From Litorilituus sp. (GTDB lineage Bacteria; Pseudomonadota; Gammaproteobacteria; Enterobacterales; Alteromonadaceae): a stretch of DNA of 64,000 bases. This document shows positions 60,655 through 64,000 of this stretch, piece by piece. The stretch covers positions 19,398 to 83,397 of the forward strand of contig JASMAS010000024.1 in the NCBI GenBank assembly GCA_030754235.1, read 5' to 3'. Within the stretch, counting starts at the first letter, position 1; the number at the start of each line of letters is the position of its first letter. Position numbers and translations under genes: made by a program. Under the pieces are notes generated by a model, which was not told the origin of the DNA, ran no database searches, and saw only the letters and a list, made by a program, of their open reading frames with translations.

Positions 60655-63402
60655 ATGAATAAATTTTTAACATCGTTATCACTATTATTTTTATTATCGT
60701 TAAGTTTTAATAGTTACGGTCATTCAGAGCATGACAAATCACGCTTTGTATCGCCTAATGGACATGATACAGGCCGTTGTAATAATGTCTTAAGACCTTG
60801 TAGGACAATCGCCTATGCGGTGAGTCAAGCAAATAAAGGTGATAAAGTACTTGTTTCTGCAGGTCGATTTGCTATTGCTTCATCAGATGAATTGTTTTAT
60901 TTGAAAAGTGCTTTAGTACCAGTATATGGTGGCTTTAATCGCTATGATCATTTTCAATCCCAAAGCCCACAAAGTAATATCACAACACTAACCAATATTC
61001 CAACGGATATGGTAGAACCATTAAGAGAAAAAGGTTTTAACGTGCTCGCTGATGGTAAAGCATTTGCTAACGATAAAATATTACAGCAAAAACTCGCTGA
61101 CTATGTTGAATTAAGTAATAGCCAACAAGATGAATTGTGCGTCAATGGTAAAGCTGGGATTTTTGACTGTGAAAATGTCGATTTAATGGCTCATTTACCT
61201 TTAACGAAAATGTCGAGCAAACCTAGTGCCGGTAGCGATATATGGGGGCATGTTGATTTAAATACAGGCAATGAGTATGCCATTATGGGCTTGTATGATG
61301 GCGTGATTATTGTTGATGTAACCGATCCATCTAATCCGTTAGAAGTGGGCACCATTGATGGCGTGAATTCAAGTTGGCGCGATGTAAAAGTTTATCAGTA
61401 TTACGATGAAACGATTAATCTTTGGCAAGCATATGCATATGCTACGACAGAAGGTTCAAACACCGGGGCAACTGATTACGTTGCTATTATTGATTTAAAT
61501 AATTTACCTAACAACGTGAGTTTGGTAAAAAAGAGTAAAATTGTTACCACCGCACATAATGTTTATATTTCCAATGTTGATCATTCATTAAACATAAAAC
61601 TACCCAACCAAACTCCGACCTTACAATTGGTAGGAGCAAATAGTCGAAGTGGCGCTTTTCAGAGCTTTGCATTAGATGATCCGACAAGCTTAACTCAAAA
61701 TTCATCAACAAGTTATGGTAGTGGCTACACCCATGATGGTGCTTCTTTAGTAATAGATGACCAACGGGCATCAACTGATTGTGGTGTATCTTATGGTAGC
61801 TGCACAATTTTTATTGATTTTAATGAAAAAGAAATGAAATTATGGAACATCACCGAACCGGGTAATGCTAACCAACTTAGTAGTATTGGTTACGATGATG
61901 TAGAAAAAGTTAATCAATATGTTCACTCTGGCTGGGGTACTGAAGACAAACAGTTTGTTTTTTTACATGATGAATTTGACGAATATCGAGGTGGTCTTAA
62001 TACCACTGTACGCATTTTCTCTATTGAAGATCTTAATACTCCTATACAAATAGGGCAGTGGACGGGGCCAACACAAGCAATAGATCATAACGGTTTTGTT
62101 AGAGGTAATCGATATTATATGTCGAATTATGAACGTGGTTTAACCATTTTAGATATTACAGACCCTGCAACCCCTACAGAAGTTGGTTTTTTTGATACCT
62201 ATACACCTGCAAACAGCCCAAGCTTCAACGGTGCATGGGGCGTATACCCATTTTTACCTTCTGGCAATATTTTGGTCAGTGATATTAACAGTGGACTTTA
62301 TATCTTAAAAGATAACGCTAAAGTTTCAGCAAAAGGACAGTTCGCCTTCGCAAGTAAAGAAATATCAACAGAGCAGGGGGTAAACTTGACTGTAGAGGTG
62401 CAGCGAAATGGCGCGCAAATAAGTGAAGCAGTTGCTGTAAGTTATCAGGTAATTCAAGGTAGTGCAGAATCAGGTTCAGATTTTACCTTAGAAAGCGGTA
62501 CGCTCAATTGGGCTGCAGGCGATAATTCAGCCAAGAGCCTTTTAATCGAAATAAATGAAGACCTCACTAATAAAGAATACCCAGAGACATTTTTTATCCG
62601 TTTATATAACCCTCAAAATGGCGCCACATTAGGCAAAAATAGTTATACTACCATTAATATTGCCGGAGTTCCTGACGCTGGGACAGGTAGTTTTAGCACT
62701 GCACAAGCTACAGTGAGTGAAGGTTCCGGTCAATATATTGTTGAAGTTAATCGCATTGGCAGTACAGCTGGAGAGCTTAGCTTCAATTACCAACTTTTGG
62801 TAACTGATGCAACGCTTGGGAGTGATGTTGAAGACAGTTCTGGTCAACTATCGTGGTCAGATGGTCAAAATGACACTAAGCAAATCTTATTAACCATTAT
62901 TGATGACGACATAGAAGAAGATAATGAATCATTTTCCTTGTCGCTCATCCCAGTCAACAATGCGCGTTTAGGCACAAATGGTAACATAATGATTACAATC
63001 GCTGATGACGACAAAAATGAAGCCCCCGTTGTCAGATTAAGTGAAAATTTTCAGGCGAATACTGGGCAAATGACAAACCTAACTGCTACTGCATCTGATA
63101 GTGATAATGATGAGATGACCTACCTATGGGAACAAACATCTGGTACTACTGTTTCATTGTCAAATGCACAGTCTTTATCAGCAAGCTTTACTGCACCAAG
63201 TTCAGCAGGCTCTCTTACCTTTCGATTTACGGCAACAGACTTTAGAAATGCATCAAGCAGTGAATCAGTCACTGTCTCAGTAGTCGCGCCTTCAAATGTA
63301 GTCACTGTAACACCGAAACCAAGTGGAAGTGGTGGTGCTACGGCATGGTTAATAGTGCTGCTTTTGGGTTTGCAAATGAGAAAAAGAAATTTTACTAGTT
63401 AA
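60655..63402 (+). CDS. Choice-of-anchor B family protein with Calx-beta domains and GlyGly-CTERM-like C-terminus
   Basis: Signal peptide; SDIWGHVDLNTGNEYAIMGLYDGVIIVDVTDPSNPLEVG; Calx-beta repeats; C-terminus GSGGATAWLIVLLLGLQMRKRNFTS. Confidence 0.85.
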   Translation: MNKFLTSLSLLFLLSLSFNSYGHSEHDKSRFVSPNGHDTGRCNNVLRPCRTIAYAVSQANKGDKVLVSAGRFAIASSDELFYLKSALVPVYGGFNRYDHFQSQSPQSNITTLTNIPTDMVEPLREKGFNVLADGKAFANDKILQQKLADYVELSNSQQDELCVNGKAGIFDCENVDLMAHLPLTKMSSKPSAGSDIWGHVDLNTGNEYAIMGLYDGVIIVDVTDPSNPLEVGTIDGVNSSWRDVKVYQYYDETINLWQAYAYATTEGSNTGATDYVAIIDLNNLPNNVSLVKKSKIVTTAHNVYISNVDHSLNIKLPNQTPTLQLVGANSRSGAFQSFALDDPTSLTQNSSTSYGSGYTHDGASLVIDDQRASTDCGVSYGSCTIFIDFNEKEMKLWNITEPGNANQLSSIGYDDVEKVNQYVHSGWGTEDKQFVFLHDEFDEYRGGLNTTVRIFSIEDLNTPIQIGQWTGPTQAIDHNGFVRGNRYYMSNYERGLTILDITDPATPTEVGFFDTYTPANSPSFNGAWGVYPFLPSGNILVSDINSGLYILKDNAKVSAKGQFAFASKEISTEQGVNLTVEVQRNGAQISEAVAVSYQVIQGSAESGSDFTLESGTLNWAAGDNSAKSLLIEINEDLTNKEYPETFFIRLYNPQNGATLGKNSYTTINIAGVPDAGTGSFSTAQATVSEGSGQYIVEVNRIGSTAGELSFNYQLLVTDATLGSDVEDSSGQLSWSDGQNDTKQILLTIIDDDIEEDNESFSLSLIPVNNARLGTNGNIMITIADDDKNEAPVVRLSENFQANTGQMTNLTATASDSDNDEMTYLWEQTSGTTVSLSNAQSLSASFTAPSSAGSLTFRFTATDFRNASSSESVTVSVVAPSNVVTVTPKPSGSGGATAWLIVLLLGLQMRKRNFTS

Positions 63403-63580
63403 AGTGACAGTAGCTATGGTTAAATAACTGGCAAAAAAACTGCCAGTTGTTTAACATTTGAGCTAACGGTACTGTATTTAGTATTTTTTTGAACAAGTGA
63501 TAGTGACAATAAAATAAAAAATGCTTATACTTCATGCCGCTTTGTAATGGCAGCTCTGCTAAAACAAAGACAAACCTTAT

Positions 63581-63657
63581 GGCCCCTTAGCTCAGCTGGT
63601 TAGAGCGCCCGACTCATAATCGGTAGGTCCAGTGTTCAAGTCACTGAGGGGCCACCA
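63581..63657 (+). tRNA. ileX: tRNA-Ile2 (anticodon CAT, lysidine-type)
   Basis: 77-nt cloverleaf GGCCCCTTAGCTCAG...ACTCATAATC...GGTTC-like T-arm...AGGGGCCACCA with encoded CCA; acceptor stem GGCCCCT matches tRNA-Ile(CAU) rather than elongator tRNA-Met. Confidence 0.9.
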
Positions 63658-63719
63658 CTTTCTTCCATTTTTTCAATGCTTTATGCGTCCCTAGTTAAAT
63701 TCTAATTTATTCAGAATAT

Positions 63720-63740
63720 CTGGTGCTATGCTGGTGCTAT
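63720..63740. repeat. Short tandem direct repeat CTGGTGCTATG-CTGGTGCTAT
   Basis: Two 10-bp identical copies at 11-bp spacing, 62 bp after the tRNA. Confidence 0.8.
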
Positions 63741-63894
63741 AGTTGAACAGCATTAGAATAAATCATGTGAATATTTGCTAATATAACTTTAGAACCTATT
63801 AATTTATAAATAGCTCAAGCCTATCTATTGCTTCCCCTTTTTTTAAATGCAATATTACTGAAGTCATTCTTTATTATTAATCAAGGAAGAAGCT

Positions 63895-64000
63895 ATGACC
63901 GAAGAAGAAGTCCTAAGTGAAATTGAAATAGAGTTCAAAGATCAGTTTCCTGACTTATCCATTTCAGAAAACCAAGAAAAGTTTGATGCCTTTCAGCAGG
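63895..64000 (+). CDS. N-terminus of an uncharacterised ORF running off the window
   Basis: RBS-like AAGGAAGAAGCT then ATG; MTEEEVLSEIEIEFKDQFPDLSISENQEKFDAFQQ. Confidence 0.5.
   Translation, partial: MTEEEVLSEIEIEFKDQFPDLSISENQEKFDAFQQ

Noticed and set aside
63581-63657. Calling the CAT-anticodon tRNA as tRNA-Met
   Set aside because: GGCCCCT acceptor stem and the overall sequence match tRNA-Ile2 (k2C-type) better than elongator tRNA-Met

Overview
This 64 kb AT-rich window comes from the chromosome of a marine gammaproteobacterium, probably Alteromonadales/Colwelliaceae (inferred from gene content and protein style, not tested). Most of it is housekeeping: fadH, a FabG-like reductase, degS/degQ, zapG/zapE, cnoX-like, uppP, folK/folB, plsY, an RND efflux pair, tsaD, the rpsU-yqeY-dnaG-rpoD macromolecular synthesis operon, and a tRNA-Ile2(CAU) at the right edge. 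The most interesting accessory regions are: (1) a ~5.5 kb cluster at 4.5-10.1 kb with two Zur-box-like palindromes, a ZrgA/DUF2796-DUF3299-ABC module, an iota-carbonic-anhydrase-like protein ending in EHHSSQMPE, and a dihydroorotase whose first metal-binding His is Gln, together read as a candidate zinc-sparing enzyme cassette; (2) an eight-gene overlapping envelope operon (12.5-20.3 kb) with LPP20-, CsgG/FlgT-like proteins and a soluble MltC-like transglycosylase, with no flagellar genes nearby; (3) a degenerate HD-GYP paralog beside an apparently intact HD-GYP; (4) an MbnH/MbnP 'metallo-mystery' pair divergent from a GlyGly-CTERM choice-of-anchor B protein; (5) a TonB receptor/lipoprotein/GlyGly-CTERM set in which the last two share a VPNxFP-type motif; (6) a decayed locus at 32.3-33.9 kb. 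All calls come from reading the sequence and recalled family motifs; no searches were run.
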